A stretch of DNA of 12,110 nt, taken from contig DNJG01000006.1 of the NCBI GenBank assembly GCA_003489165.1, positions 1 to 12,110 on the forward strand, read 5' to 3'. Positions 1-6,498 of this stretch are shown here, piece by piece. The DNA is from Nitrospinota bacterium (lineage in GTDB: Bacteria > Nitrospinota > Nitrospinia > UBA9942). How positions within the stretch are numbered: position 1 is the first letter of the stretch; every line of letters begins with the position of its first letter. Position numbers and translations under genes: made by a program. Under the pieces are notes generated by a model. It was not told where the DNA came from. It saw nothing but the letters and a program-made list of their open reading frames with translations, and made no database searches.

Positions 1-7
1 ATCAAAA

Positions 8-18
8 CCCTCCTTTTT
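8..18 (-). promoter_or_regulatory. Shine-Dalgarno of a gene beginning just beyond the left edge
   Basis: On the minus strand these bases read AAAAAGGAGGG, followed by TTTTGAT up to the window edge. A start codon immediately outside position 1 would have ideal spacing. A minus-strand TATAAT at 31-36 could be the -10 of its promoter, but no good -35 lies upstream; the expected place falls in the word-repeat. I infer that another minus-strand gene follows, whose coding part is not visible here. Confidence 0.5.
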
Positions 19-43
19 AAAAAAGCATAAATTATAAAAACTT

Positions 44-171
44 GCCACAGAGTTCACAGAGGACACGGAGATAAAAATAAAAAAAGACTAAATTTGGACA
101 CAGATGAACACAGAAAATCAGGATAAAGAATTTAATTGCATTTATCTGTGTTTATCTGTGTAAATCTGTGG
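44..171. repeat. Dispersed word-repeat element with inverted decamer arms
   Basis: The element has two parts. Positions 44-73 hold degenerate 9-10 bp words of the type CCACAGAGTT CACAGAGGA CACGGAG. Positions 97-171 hold an imperfect inverted repeat: the left arm carries ACACAGATGA twice in degenerate form, and the right arm is three in-register decamers at 141-170 (TTTATCTGTG, TTTATCTGTG, TAAATCTGTG). It fills the gap between the stop of the His-rich gene (182) and the leader of the next gene off the left edge. There is no reading frame and no T-tract typical of an intrinsic terminator. The CAGAGGACAC word plus an ATAAAAATAAAAA tail recurs at 6630-6668, so it is a dispersed family. Confidence 0.75.
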
Positions 172-181
172 CTAATTTTGG

Positions 182-658
182 TTAAATAAGGATTTGCGGT
201 GGAGAGCGGGTGCTGAAGTTATTGCTTGAAGGGGTAATGCTATAATGAGAATATATTGAAATTACAAAAATAAAATAGAAGGGGTTTTTTGATACAATCG
301 GAATGGAATTTGAGGTATATAGCAAAGGCTGAGTTAAATCTTTTGTTAAATCCCCGCCTTGTTTTATTAAATATTGACTCTTATCCCTGCTTAAAGCTTG
401 CAGGGACATGTTTGTTTGAGCCTCTTCTTCTTCATGGGAATCTTCACAATCTTTATCAAGATAACCATTAGTCAGCGAAGAGGCAAACCACTCAATAAGA
501 CAGATATGCTGGTGTGCTTGATGCTTATGGGAATCTAAAAATTGTACATGCTCAATTTCAGTATGGATATGATAGAAAGGCAGCAGGGCGAGAGAGATTA
601 AAGAGAAAAAAACAAAACTCAGAATAGCTGCCCTGTTTTTATACTTCAATGTATTCAT
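182..658 (-). CDS. His-rich exported protein of unknown function
   Basis: This 158-residue protein is not a family I recognise. From the ATG at 658 it begins with a basic stretch (KYKNR) and a hydrophobic segment of about 20 residues (roughly 10-29) that could be a signal peptide or membrane anchor. A His-rich stretch follows at once, with HIH, EIEH, DSHKHQAHQH and then a Cys. An acidic patch (DCEDSHEEEE) lies further on. The middle and C-terminal half show no motif, apart from a second hydrophobic stretch near FYFIFVISIY. Histidines directly after an export signal suggest periplasmic binding of a transition metal (inference). An in-frame TTG at 685 would add nine residues but has no Shine-Dalgarno, whereas the ATG at 658 is preceded by AAAGGGGAT. 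It is the last gene of the Fur-box cassette, 30 bp after the Uma2 gene. Confidence 0.6.
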   Translation of the reverse strand: MNTLKYKNRAAILSFVFFSLISLALLPFYHIHTEIEHVQFLDSHKHQAHQHICLIEWFASSLTNGYLDKDCEDSHEEEEAQTNMSLQALSRDKSQYLIKQGGDLTKDLTQPLLYTSNSIPIVSKNPFYFIFVISIYSHYSITPSSNNFSTRSPPQILI

Positions 659-688
659 ATCCCCTTTAAAGGCATAATGGGACAAGTT

Positions 689-1303
689 TTATAAGGATTC
701 AAAGACCTCTTTTAAATCTACTTCTAAGCCAGCGATAATCTTTGACATCACAATCCCTGTCTTCCTACCCTTACAGAGTTCCCTGTAAACACCATCTTCA
801 AGGGATAAAACTTCTATCGCCTTCTCCTGTGGGAAGACAAGCCAGTATTCCTTCACCCCATACTCTTCGTATATATCCCTTTTCTCCACTGTGTCATAAG
901 ATGCAGATGAAGGTGATATTATCTCTACAATTAAATCAGGGCTCCCCATAATTGCAGCCTCTTTAATAATGTCAAGCCTTTCTTTGCTTATAAAGAGTAT
1001 ATCAGGCTGGACAACTATATCTTCCGATAAGACAACATCTGTGGGGGCGTAAAAAACCTTTCCTGAGTCCTTCTCTCTCACGCACTTACTAATGATAAAC
1101 CCCAGATTCTCTAATATTCTCTGATGAATTGTAAAGGGTGCAGGAACCATGATAAGCCCTCCTCTAATGACCTCATACCGTTTATTGTCATCTATCAGAA
1201 GATAATCTTTATAGGTATATCCATCTACCGTTGATTTAGTGGAAAGTTCTGCTGTCTGTGTATCCATGGCTGGAATAGTATCAAAAACCTCAGAGGATGT
1301 CAA
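689..1303 (-). CDS. Uma2-family PD-(D/E)XK endonuclease-like protein
   Basis: This 204-residue protein matches the Uma2 (formerly DUF820) restriction-endonuclease-like fold. In order it shows the early acidic residue in YEVIRGGL (E44), the QPDILFI strand with P100-D101, the PDLIVEIISPSS strand with E127, a Lys at 141, and the typical YEEYGVKEYWLV block (145-156). These fit the usual length and the PD...ExK core. Cellular roles of Uma2 proteins are poorly known, and nuclease activity here is inferred from the fold. The start is a TTG at 1303 backed by GGGGAGGAG four bases upstream; the later ATG at 1267 has no ribosome site. The first 14 bp overlap the end of the PepSY-TM gene, so translation is probably coupled. 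Its place in a redox cassette is unexpected. Confidence 0.85.
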   Translation of the reverse strand: MTSSEVFDTIPAMDTQTAELSTKSTVDGYTYKDYLLIDDNKRYEVIRGGLIMVPAPFTIHQRILENLGFIISKCVREKDSGKVFYAPTDVVLSEDIVVQPDILFISKERLDIIKEAAIMGSPDLIVEIISPSSASYDTVEKRDIYEEYGVKEYWLVFPQEKAIEVLSLEDGVYRELCKGRKTGIVMSKIIAGLEVDLKEVFESL

Positions 1304-1928
1304 TTTTCTCCTCCCCTTTTATCTTATCCATGATTTCATGGGTTTTGTTATCAAGCTCTTTTATGTGTTCTTCAATAAATATAAGCTCATCTTTATTCAT
1401 GGCTATCTCTTTATCCTTTGTGTGACTAAAGATGTGTTCAACTATTTTATGCAGTTCGTCAATTCTGTCTTTTATCTCTACTGATTTCCCCTTTAATTTA
1501 CCGAATCTGTCTAAAATCTGTAAATAGTCAAGGTCTTCAAGCCTCTCAGAAACAGGAATGCCCTTCTTTTTAAACTGGAGCTTTTTAAGATAGAGATAGG
1601 GACCTGTAAGGGATAAAATTATCAATGATATGACAAGGATATCTGCAATCAGTACAAAGGACACACCTCTAAATCTCCCGTCGTGAAAGGCTGACAACGC
1701 CTTTCCCCATGAGGGCGGATACTCTTCAACAATCTTTTCGCCATCAATCTCAAAAGTTTTTGGTTCTCCATACAGCCATAGAAAAATGGAGTTTTGAACA
1801 GGCTTTTCATAAAGGGAGAGACCGTCCCTGTGCAGAATTAAAAATCCTGTCAAAGTAGAAATAAGAATAAGAGGAACAATCAAGAGCCCAGTCCACCTGT
1901 GAAGCATCTGGCATATTCGTAGAAACAT
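1290..1928 (-). CDS. Small PepSY-TM-type inner-membrane protein
   Basis: This 212-residue protein starts with LHRWTGLL-(13 residues)-TGF, the hallmark of the PepSY-associated TM family, whose larger members such as FoxB and PiuB are heme-containing periplasmic iron-siderophore reductases. TM1 spans about 12-32 and TM2 about 88-113, with a periplasmic loop between them that ends in the family's conserved LSAFHDGRFRG block. His10, His33 and His82 lie near the membrane boundaries and are candidate heme ligands (inference). Only two helices are present instead of the usual four, so a dimer would be needed to make a four-helix bundle. Residues 114-212 form a charged, helix-rich cytoplasmic tail of unknown role. 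The ATG is preceded by AAAAAGGAGG and lies 4 bp after the FMN-binding gene, which implies tight co-expression. It probably transfers electrons across the membrane. Confidence 0.75.
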   Translation of the reverse strand: MFLRICQMLHRWTGLLIVPLILISTLTGFLILHRDGLSLYEKPVQNSIFLWLYGEPKTFEIDGEKIVEEYPPSWGKALSAFHDGRFRGVSFVLIADILVISLIILSLTGPYLYLKKLQFKKKGIPVSERLEDLDYLQILDRFGKLKGKSVEIKDRIDELHKIVEHIFSHTKDKEIAMNKDELIFIEEHIKELDNKTHEIMDKIKGEEKIDIL

Positions 1929-1932
1929 AGTA

Positions 1933-2475
1933 TCAGTCCTCCTTTTTGAGAATCATTATTTGAAAAACTGCAAGTGCCTTTCTAACCTCCTGTGTTATGC
2001 CATTAGCACTCAATGTTGCACCTGTTACAGCACTTATCCCCCTCTTTGTCCAGAGGTTATCATCAAGCACCTTACCATTAAACTGCTCAAACCACCTTTT
2101 CGGCGGTAGATACTCCTCAGGCTCATAAAATGCGAGAATTTTAATATGGTTAAGACTGCCATCAGGGTTGATAATAACCATATAAACCTCCGGCTTTGTC
2201 CTTACTATATGGCTTCCAAAAAATGCGTAACCAATGACACCGCCATTTTCCATCGCTATATAATATGTAAGGATTTTTGATTCAACTTTAACTCCGGAAA
2301 GAGACTCTACCCTTTTAACATCCTCATCAGATAAAAACAGGGTCTTTCTATCAATCACCGCATCAGGAAATGCCTTCTTCAATGCATCATCCTTTGTAAG
2401 ATAGACCTTTCCATCTGCAGGATTAACATATAGAATAGTTATGAATAATATAATTATAAAAGTTAAGATTCTCAC
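1933..2475 (-). CDS. Secreted FMN-binding-domain protein (flavinylation motif)
   Basis: The protein is about 180 residues: an N-terminal hydrophobic export segment (RILTFIIILFITILYV) followed by one FMN_bind domain, as in NqrC and RnfG. The diagnostic block is GISAVTGATLSANGI near the C-terminus. In this family the Thr of the (S/T)GAT motif receives FMN through a phosphoester bond made by ApbE; no apbE is in the window. Just before it, the YxPEEYLPPKRWFEQFNGK segment resembles FMN_bind proteins paired with electron-transfer partners. The start is uncertain. A TTG at 2493 lies inside a repeat element, and the GTG at 2475 gives a normal basic-then-hydrophobic signal; neither has a clear Shine-Dalgarno. 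I choose the GTG. It sits between the porin and the PepSY-TM gene and is likely a periplasmic electron carrier reduced by the latter. Confidence 0.85.
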   Translation of the reverse strand: MRILTFIIILFITILYVNPADGKVYLTKDDALKKAFPDAVIDRKTLFLSDEDVKRVESLSGVKVESKILTYYIAMENGGVIGYAFFGSHIVRTKPEVYMVIINPDGSLNHIKILAFYEPEEYLPPKRWFEQFNGKVLDDNLWTKRGISAVTGATLSANGITQEVRKALAVFQIMILKKED

Positions 2476-2488
2476 ATGCAAAATAGTT

Positions 2489-2542
2489 GGCAATTAGCAA
2501 TAGGCAAAAAAACTGTTTACTGCCTACTGCTTACTGCCTACT
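2489..2542. repeat. Palindromic heptamer element between porin and FMN-binding gene
   Basis: On the plus strand, 2489-2509 is three heptamers (GGCAATT, AGCAATA, GGCAAAA). Positions 2518-2542 hold TACTGCC, TACTGCT, TACTGCC and TACT, which on the other strand read GGCAGTA, AGCAGTA, GGCAGTA. The two arms are therefore inverted and share the same G-A-G alternation of first bases. The element fills the whole gap from the porin stop codon to the start area of the FMN-binding gene. In the operon mRNA it could fold as a hairpin. The run of T within it is internal, so it is not a standard terminator. Confidence 0.75.
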
Positions 2543-3849
2543 TAAAAAATAAATCCTACACCGAGATTGAACTGGTCAATCTTGTTTTCATCCAGATTTG
2601 TCCCCTTACCCTCTGAAAGACTTGATGCCGTATCCTTCAATTGATAATCTGCCTTAATAACCACATTGGGATGGGGCTTAAAACCCATTCCGGCGGTTAT
2701 TACTCTCCTATCCAGTGTCTTATCACGGGTTTGTCCGTTGAAGACCTCTTTATTAGTATCGTAAGCTTCATACCGGACAAAAGGTGAGAGGGACATCTCT
2801 GACTCTGATTTTATAAAGGACATAATATCGTATGCAGTTTCTACATACCACCCCTCAACCTCCTTCCCTACTTTCTTTAAAGAGGTATCTGTTTTAAAGT
2901 TATCATTAGCATCCAGAGAGCCTCTTGCATAAAGCCCTCTTAACTGAAGACCCTTTAACTGATACTGGCCATGAACCTCCCATAGATTTACAGTTCCCTC
3001 TTTATCAGTGGATTTATCTTCGTCTCCCCCCTTGCCTTCATCAGCCTTTCCTGAATAGTATGTCCCGCCGACTAAAAGGTCTGTCAGTGGCTCATAGTTT
3101 ATACGAACCAATGATGCCAGAGCATCGGCATTCACCTTTGCCCCCTGCTGTCTCCCGGAGCGTATCCATGTGCTGTTAGTAAAACTGTTTGCCCTGGTTC
3201 CATTGACAAGGGCAACATCATATTTCAGACCTCCCATGCTTCCATAAGCCATTACACCAATATCCCTCCATGTGCTTGGAATTATGTTTAGCTCCACATC
3301 GGGTCTGCTAACACCATTATAAACCGTTGGCTCATGATATTCATTAACGATACCGATAGGCATCAATATCAAACCTGTCCTCAGGTTAAAACTCTTGTTT
3401 AAGAGAAAATCAAGATATGAGAATTCAGCATAGACCTCTGGTTCCTTAGAACCCGTGTTTCCAATACCCGCATGCTCAAATTCAAGCTCCGTATTCATTA
3501 AAATCCAATCATTGAATTTATAACCTCCGTATAGGATAAATCTGTATGCATCTGCAAAATCCTTTTTTGACGAGTGTTGATAATTATTGTAGACTACTTC
3601 ACCATAGCCTCCAATTGACAATCCCTTTTCTATCCCATACACCTTGGATGCCGCAGGACCTAAACCCATAAAACTCTCATACTTTGGCTCTGCAACTGCA
3701 CCAAGCTTTAATTTCTCCATCTCCTCTGTCAGCACCTCAATCTGTCTCTTCATCTCCTTAATTTCCGCCTCTTCTGCAAAAGAGACAGTAGAGATAAACA
3801 TAAGAAGCAATAACACAACCAATGCAAAAAATACTCTAATCCTTTCCAT
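2542..3849 (-). CDS. Outer-membrane porin with N-terminal coiled coil (OprO/OprP-like)
   Basis: This protein of 435 residues has a clear signal peptide: MERIR, a long Leu/Val core, then a likely cleavage after SFA (residue 25). A short coiled coil of heptad-spaced E/K/L residues (about 26-47) follows. The rest alternates aromatic and polar residues in many short strands with GGY, YGGYKF and GLQLRGLYARG patterns, and ends in GVGFIF. A terminal Phe is the usual signal for barrel insertion. It resembles phosphate-selective-porin-like barrels, but the solute cannot be read from the sequence. The ATG at 3849 is preceded by AAAGGAGG at nine bases; an in-frame TTG at 3897 lies inside the promoter and is rejected. 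It is the first gene after the Fur-like operator, so it probably admits an iron-linked substrate or carries electrons or metal for the downstream redox genes. Confidence 0.85.
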   Translation of the reverse strand: MERIRVFFALVVLLLLMFISTVSFAEEAEIKEMKRQIEVLTEEMEKLKLGAVAEPKYESFMGLGPAASKVYGIEKGLSIGGYGEVVYNNYQHSSKKDFADAYRFILYGGYKFNDWILMNTELEFEHAGIGNTGSKEPEVYAEFSYLDFLLNKSFNLRTGLILMPIGIVNEYHEPTVYNGVSRPDVELNIIPSTWRDIGVMAYGSMGGLKYDVALVNGTRANSFTNSTWIRSGRQQGAKVNADALASLVRINYEPLTDLLVGGTYYSGKADEGKGGDEDKSTDKEGTVNLWEVHGQYQLKGLQLRGLYARGSLDANDNFKTDTSLKKVGKEVEGWYVETAYDIMSFIKSESEMSLSPFVRYEAYDTNKEVFNGQTRDKTLDRRVITAGMGFKPHPNVVIKADYQLKDTASSLSEGKGTNLDENKIDQFNLGVGFIF

Positions 3850-3881
3850 TTTTAAAAACCTCCTTTCTATGATATTGATTT

Positions 3882-3896
3882 TGATATTCACTATCA
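3882..3896 (-). promoter_or_regulatory. Fur-like operator (7-1-7 inverted repeat)
   Basis: The minus strand reads TGATAGTGAATATCA, which matches 13 of 15 positions of the Fur 7-1-7 consensus TGATAATnATTATCA. Read as hexamers on the plus strand, the wider site 3871-3895 is GATATT, GATTTT, GATATT, C, ACTATC, like an extended Fur site of tandem GATAAT units. It lies directly downstream of the -10 of the porin promoter and would cover the transcription start, so bound Fur should repress. Zur and PerR sites of the same geometry differ at the outer bases (TCG and TTA instead of TGA), so Fur fits best. No binding has been tested. Confidence 0.65.
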
Positions 3897-3925
3897 ATAG
3901 TAAATTATATTTAAAAAGTTGTCAA
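3897..3925 (-). promoter_or_regulatory. Sigma70-type promoter of the porin cassette
   Basis: On the minus strand a perfect -35 TTGACA (3920-3925) is separated by exactly 17 bp from a -10 TACTAT (3897-3902, five of six consensus bases). The start of transcription would fall near 3890, inside the Fur-like operator and about 40 bp before the porin ATG. This is the best promoter seen in the window. It separates the cassette from the upstream HD-GYP gene on the same strand. Nothing else is recognised between 3926 and 4017. Confidence 0.75.
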
Positions 3926-4017
3926 GTGTTTTTTTAATAATTTTAAAGGGGGTTGGGAATTTGAATTTTAATTTTTGATATTATCTGGGATTTAGGATTT
4001 TTCACCTTTTGAATCTA

Positions 4018-5532
4018 CTAAACTGCCCCTTCGTAGAGTTTCTTTTCAATAAATATATTTACAATCCGCTCATCCAGTCTGTTGTCCTTTGCCTCAAGCT
4101 TAAGTATCTGGAGGGCTTTATCAAGAGGGACAGACGCCTTATAGGGCCTATCGGCTGCAGTCAGGGCATCAAATATATCTACCATCCCTATAATCCTTGC
4201 CTGCATCGGTATCTGATTATCCTTTAGTCCGTTGGGATACCCTGTTCCATTCAGCATCTCGTGATGGGAAGCGGCGATAAGGGGGACATTTTTTAAATTT
4301 TTTGTAAAAGGTATATTACACAGGATATTATGAGTATGAATAACATGGGACTGGATATTCTTATATTCCTCCTCTGTAAGATTGCCTTTCCTCACGGAAA
4401 GATTTTTACATTCAAACTCTGTCAGGTAAGATTCCTCTCCACCATTTGAATTTGAATATTTCCTGCTGGCAATTTTTTTCAATCTCTCCAAGTCACTATC
4501 CTTAAGAAATCCTGGTTTGTTTACGATATTAATAAATTCAATATCTTCATCAAGTTCTTTTAGTGCAGAGTTCAATTTTTCCTCTATATCTGTCGGTTCA
4601 TAGCCTCCCTCAATTTCCCTCTTTAATAATTCATTTTTTATCTTTTCTTTTATATACATAAACCTGTTTCTGATTGCCTCCATCCTGTCGTCATTTAATT
4701 TATTTGTCTTTTCCAATACCCACTCTCTTACACCTATCTTTCCTATATCATGAAGCCAGCCAGCTATTCTAAGCTCCTCAATTTCAAGCAGGCTGAATTT
4801 TATATCCGAGAGGGGGCCGTTATTTTCCCCATTTATTGCCATTGCAACCTTTACTGACAGCTCAGACACCCTCCGGGAGTGACCGGCAGTATGGGGGCTT
4901 CTTGCGTCTATGGCAGTAGCAGAATACTTTACAAGCGATTCAAAAAGGTTCTTAATATCTTCTATAAGCTTTGCATTTCTTATGGCTACAGCGGCCTGTG
5001 ATGCCAGTGAGGATATTAAATCCTGAAGGTCTTGAGGATAAGGGATTATATTTTCCTTCTCATCTATTGCATTTATCAATTGAAGCACGCCTATTATCTC
5101 CCCCTCATGGTCCTTCATCGGGATTACAAGCATGGATGTTGTCTTGTAATTGTTCCTGTTATCAAAATCGCGGTTGAAGCTGTACTCCTCTTTTTCTGAC
5201 AGATGATAAGCATCAGGTATGTTTAATGTAATGCCTGTCAATGCTACATAGCCTGCAATACTCTTCTTTGTAAGAGGTATAGGGAAAGGACTGAATGCCT
5301 CTTTCTCCTTTTCACCAAGCCTCCTGTCAAGTGTATCATTCTGTGCCACTTCAAAGATTAGCCTGTCTTCTTCCTTCCTATAGAGGCTCCCTGCATCTGA
5401 ATTTGTAAACCCCCTCGCCTCTTTTACAATCATCTCCAAAAGAATTCGCAGATCTGTCTGGCTGGATAGGGCAATCCCAATACTATTAAGCCTCTTTATC
5501 CTTTCTTCTAATTCTCTATTCTCAAAACACAT
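4018..5532 (-). CDS. GAF plus HD-GYP protein, probable cyclic-di-GMP phosphodiesterase
   Basis: This cytoplasmic protein has 504 residues. An N-terminal helix leads into a GAF sensor domain (about 20-190, ending in the typical LASQAAVAIRNAKL helix). An HD-GYP domain follows from about 200. Metal-site residues are all visible: H218 (TAGHSRRV), H261-D262 (LHDIGKIGV), H396 (IQSHVIHT), H423-H424 (ASHHE) and D452 (VDIFDAL). The GYP motif at 431-433 is present, but the motif reads HHEMLNGTGYP, with Asn in place of the usual Asp. A charged insertion of about 105 residues (277-384) separates the HD block from its usual LTEEEY continuation. Hydrolysis of cyclic-di-GMP is expected from the family. The GAF ligand is unknown. 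It starts 4 bp after the acyltransferase stop, with AAGGAG about 12 bases upstream, so the two are co-transcribed. Confidence 0.88.
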   Translation of the reverse strand: MCFENRELEERIKRLNSIGIALSSQTDLRILLEMIVKEARGFTNSDAGSLYRKEEDRLIFEVAQNDTLDRRLGEKEKEAFSPFPIPLTKKSIAGYVALTGITLNIPDAYHLSEKEEYSFNRDFDNRNNYKTTSMLVIPMKDHEGEIIGVLQLINAIDEKENIIPYPQDLQDLISSLASQAAVAIRNAKLIEDIKNLFESLVKYSATAIDARSPHTAGHSRRVSELSVKVAMAINGENNGPLSDIKFSLLEIEELRIAGWLHDIGKIGVREWVLEKTNKLNDDRMEAIRNRFMYIKEKIKNELLKREIEGGYEPTDIEEKLNSALKELDEDIEFINIVNKPGFLKDSDLERLKKIASRKYSNSNGGEESYLTEFECKNLSVRKGNLTEEEYKNIQSHVIHTHNILCNIPFTKNLKNVPLIAASHHEMLNGTGYPNGLKDNQIPMQARIIGMVDIFDALTAADRPYKASVPLDKALQILKLEAKDNRLDERIVNIFIEKKLYEGAV

Positions 5533-5536
5533 TCTG

Positions 5537-6277
5537 TTATCTTACTCCTTCTTCTGCTTTCAGTTTCTGAAGATTATTAACAATTATGTCTCTGAAACTA
5601 TTCAACAATTGCCCTTCTTCTCCTGAATCTGCTTCAGCATCAGATTTCTCTTTAACCTCTATGGACTTATCTATATGAACACGAACCCTTCCAGAATTTA
5701 TTCTGAATTCTCCCTTTTTTAATATATCAAAACTGCCGCTGATAGTAATTGGGACAACAGGTACAGCTGTTTTAAATATGAGAAAAAGACTTCCTCTTTT
5801 AAATTTTCCTATACTCCCGTCAAGCGTCCGCGTCCCCTCAGGAAATATGATAATTGACTTGCCGTTTTTTATTTCATCAACTGCCCGACTTAAACTCTCA
5901 AGAAACTTCTTTGGGCTGGTCCTGTTTATCCCGATATACCCCGCCCTGCTCATTGCCCATCCGATTATTGGAATCTTAAAGAGGTTTTCTTTTGCTATCC
6001 ATAAGAAATTTGCAGGGAGGTATCCTTCAAGAATAAATATATCATACATCCCCTGATGATTTGAAATAAATATTTGAGATTTGTCTTTCAAAATGTTTTC
6101 AATCCCGCTGACCTCTACCCTAACCCCGCTTAACCTGCACATACCCCTACCCCACACTCTGGTAACGGAACGGACAGCATTAGGATTTTTACAAACTATG
6201 GAAACAATAATGGCAACTGTTCCCATTAACAACGAGTATAAAATCCCTGCAATCCACTTGATAACTGATAGGAGCAT
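5537..6277 (-). CDS. plsC: 1-acyl-sn-glycerol-3-phosphate acyltransferase family protein (PlsC-like)
   Basis: A membrane-bound acyltransferase that should transfer an acyl chain to lysophosphatidic acid in phospholipid synthesis. From the ATG at 6277 it has 246 residues. A hydrophobic N-terminal segment (about 1-30) precedes the catalytic NHQGMYD motif (H74 and D79 of HX4D), the GYIGINR block, the substrate-binding FPEGTRT motif (145-151) and the VPVVPITISG block. These are the four standard motifs of the family in the correct order. The substrate is assumed from the family; other PlsC-fold enzymes acylate ornithine lipids or lysophospholipids. The start is uncertain. In-frame alternatives are the ATG at 6322 and a TTG at 6403, adding 15 or 42 residues, and none has a strong ribosome site. 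The C-terminus is acidic and charged. It heads a two-gene unit with the HD-GYP gene. Confidence 0.85.
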   Translation of the reverse strand: MLLSVIKWIAGILYSLLMGTVAIIVSIVCKNPNAVRSVTRVWGRGMCRLSGVRVEVSGIENILKDKSQIFISNHQGMYDIFILEGYLPANFLWIAKENLFKIPIIGWAMSRAGYIGINRTSPKKFLESLSRAVDEIKNGKSIIIFPEGTRTLDGSIGKFKRGSLFLIFKTAVPVVPITISGSFDILKKGEFRINSGRVRVHIDKSIEVKEKSDAEADSGEEGQLLNSFRDIIVNNLQKLKAEEGVR

Positions 6278-6486
6278 GGCTATTTCCAGTTGAAAAAGTA
6301 TTAGAGTTAAAAATATCTTCATGGAATCTATCGGTTTTGAATCAAGCCAATCTAAACCACGGATTCCAACAGTTAGATACCTTTCATAATGTATCTTTTG
6401 CAAACAATATATTAACCCAAAAAGTGCATTTAAAAAATGAAAAAATTCACCCTCATTTTAACCTTCCATTACAGAGACGATTACAT

Positions 6487-6492
6487 TATAAT
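6487..6492 (+). promoter_or_regulatory. TATAAT -10 box just upstream of the zinc-ribbon gene
   Basis: A perfect TATAAT ends six bases before the ATG at 6499, so transcription would start at or next to the start codon and give a leaderless mRNA. No convincing -35 lies 16-18 bp upstream, and no extended TG is present. The rest of the divergent gap, 6278-6486, is A/T-rich. It holds no other clear promoter, although one for the plsC unit must lie there. Confidence 0.35.
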
Positions 6493-6498
6493 GTTTTA

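Noticed and set aside
289..471. A 60-codon plus-strand frame opposite the His-rich gene
   Set aside because: It has no ribosome site and no recognisable motif. The opposite strand has a better start, an export signal and operon context.
2489..2542. CRISPR-like array or intrinsic terminator
   Set aside because: The units are 7 bp without spacers. The inverted arms are not followed by a T-tract at the end of a stem, and downstream genes of the operon remain intact.
3882..3896. Zur or PerR operator instead of Fur
   Set aside because: The geometry is shared, but the outer bases are TGA/TCA, not the TCG/CGA of Zur or the TTA/TAA of PerR. The alternative is not strictly excluded.
3849..3897. An N-terminal extension of the porin starting at a TTG
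   Set aside because: It would lie in the promoter and Fur-like operator and would spoil the signal peptide. The ATG at 3849 has a strong Shine-Dalgarno.
3974..3988. A second Fur-like half site (TTGATATTATC) near the end of the HD-GYP gene
   Set aside because: It lacks the central spacing of a 7-1-7 site and is not near a promoter, and such A/T-rich matches are expected by chance here.
6278..6403. A 42-residue N-terminal extension of the PlsC-like protein from a TTG
   Set aside because: The extension lacks a ribosome site and is outside the normal family length. It cannot be fully excluded, so alternatives are given in the gene entry.
6337..6498. An upstream extension of the zinc-ribbon frame
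   Set aside because: It starts at an unsupported TTG, overlaps the divergent promoter region, and the translated text shows no motif before MSKCFKCG.
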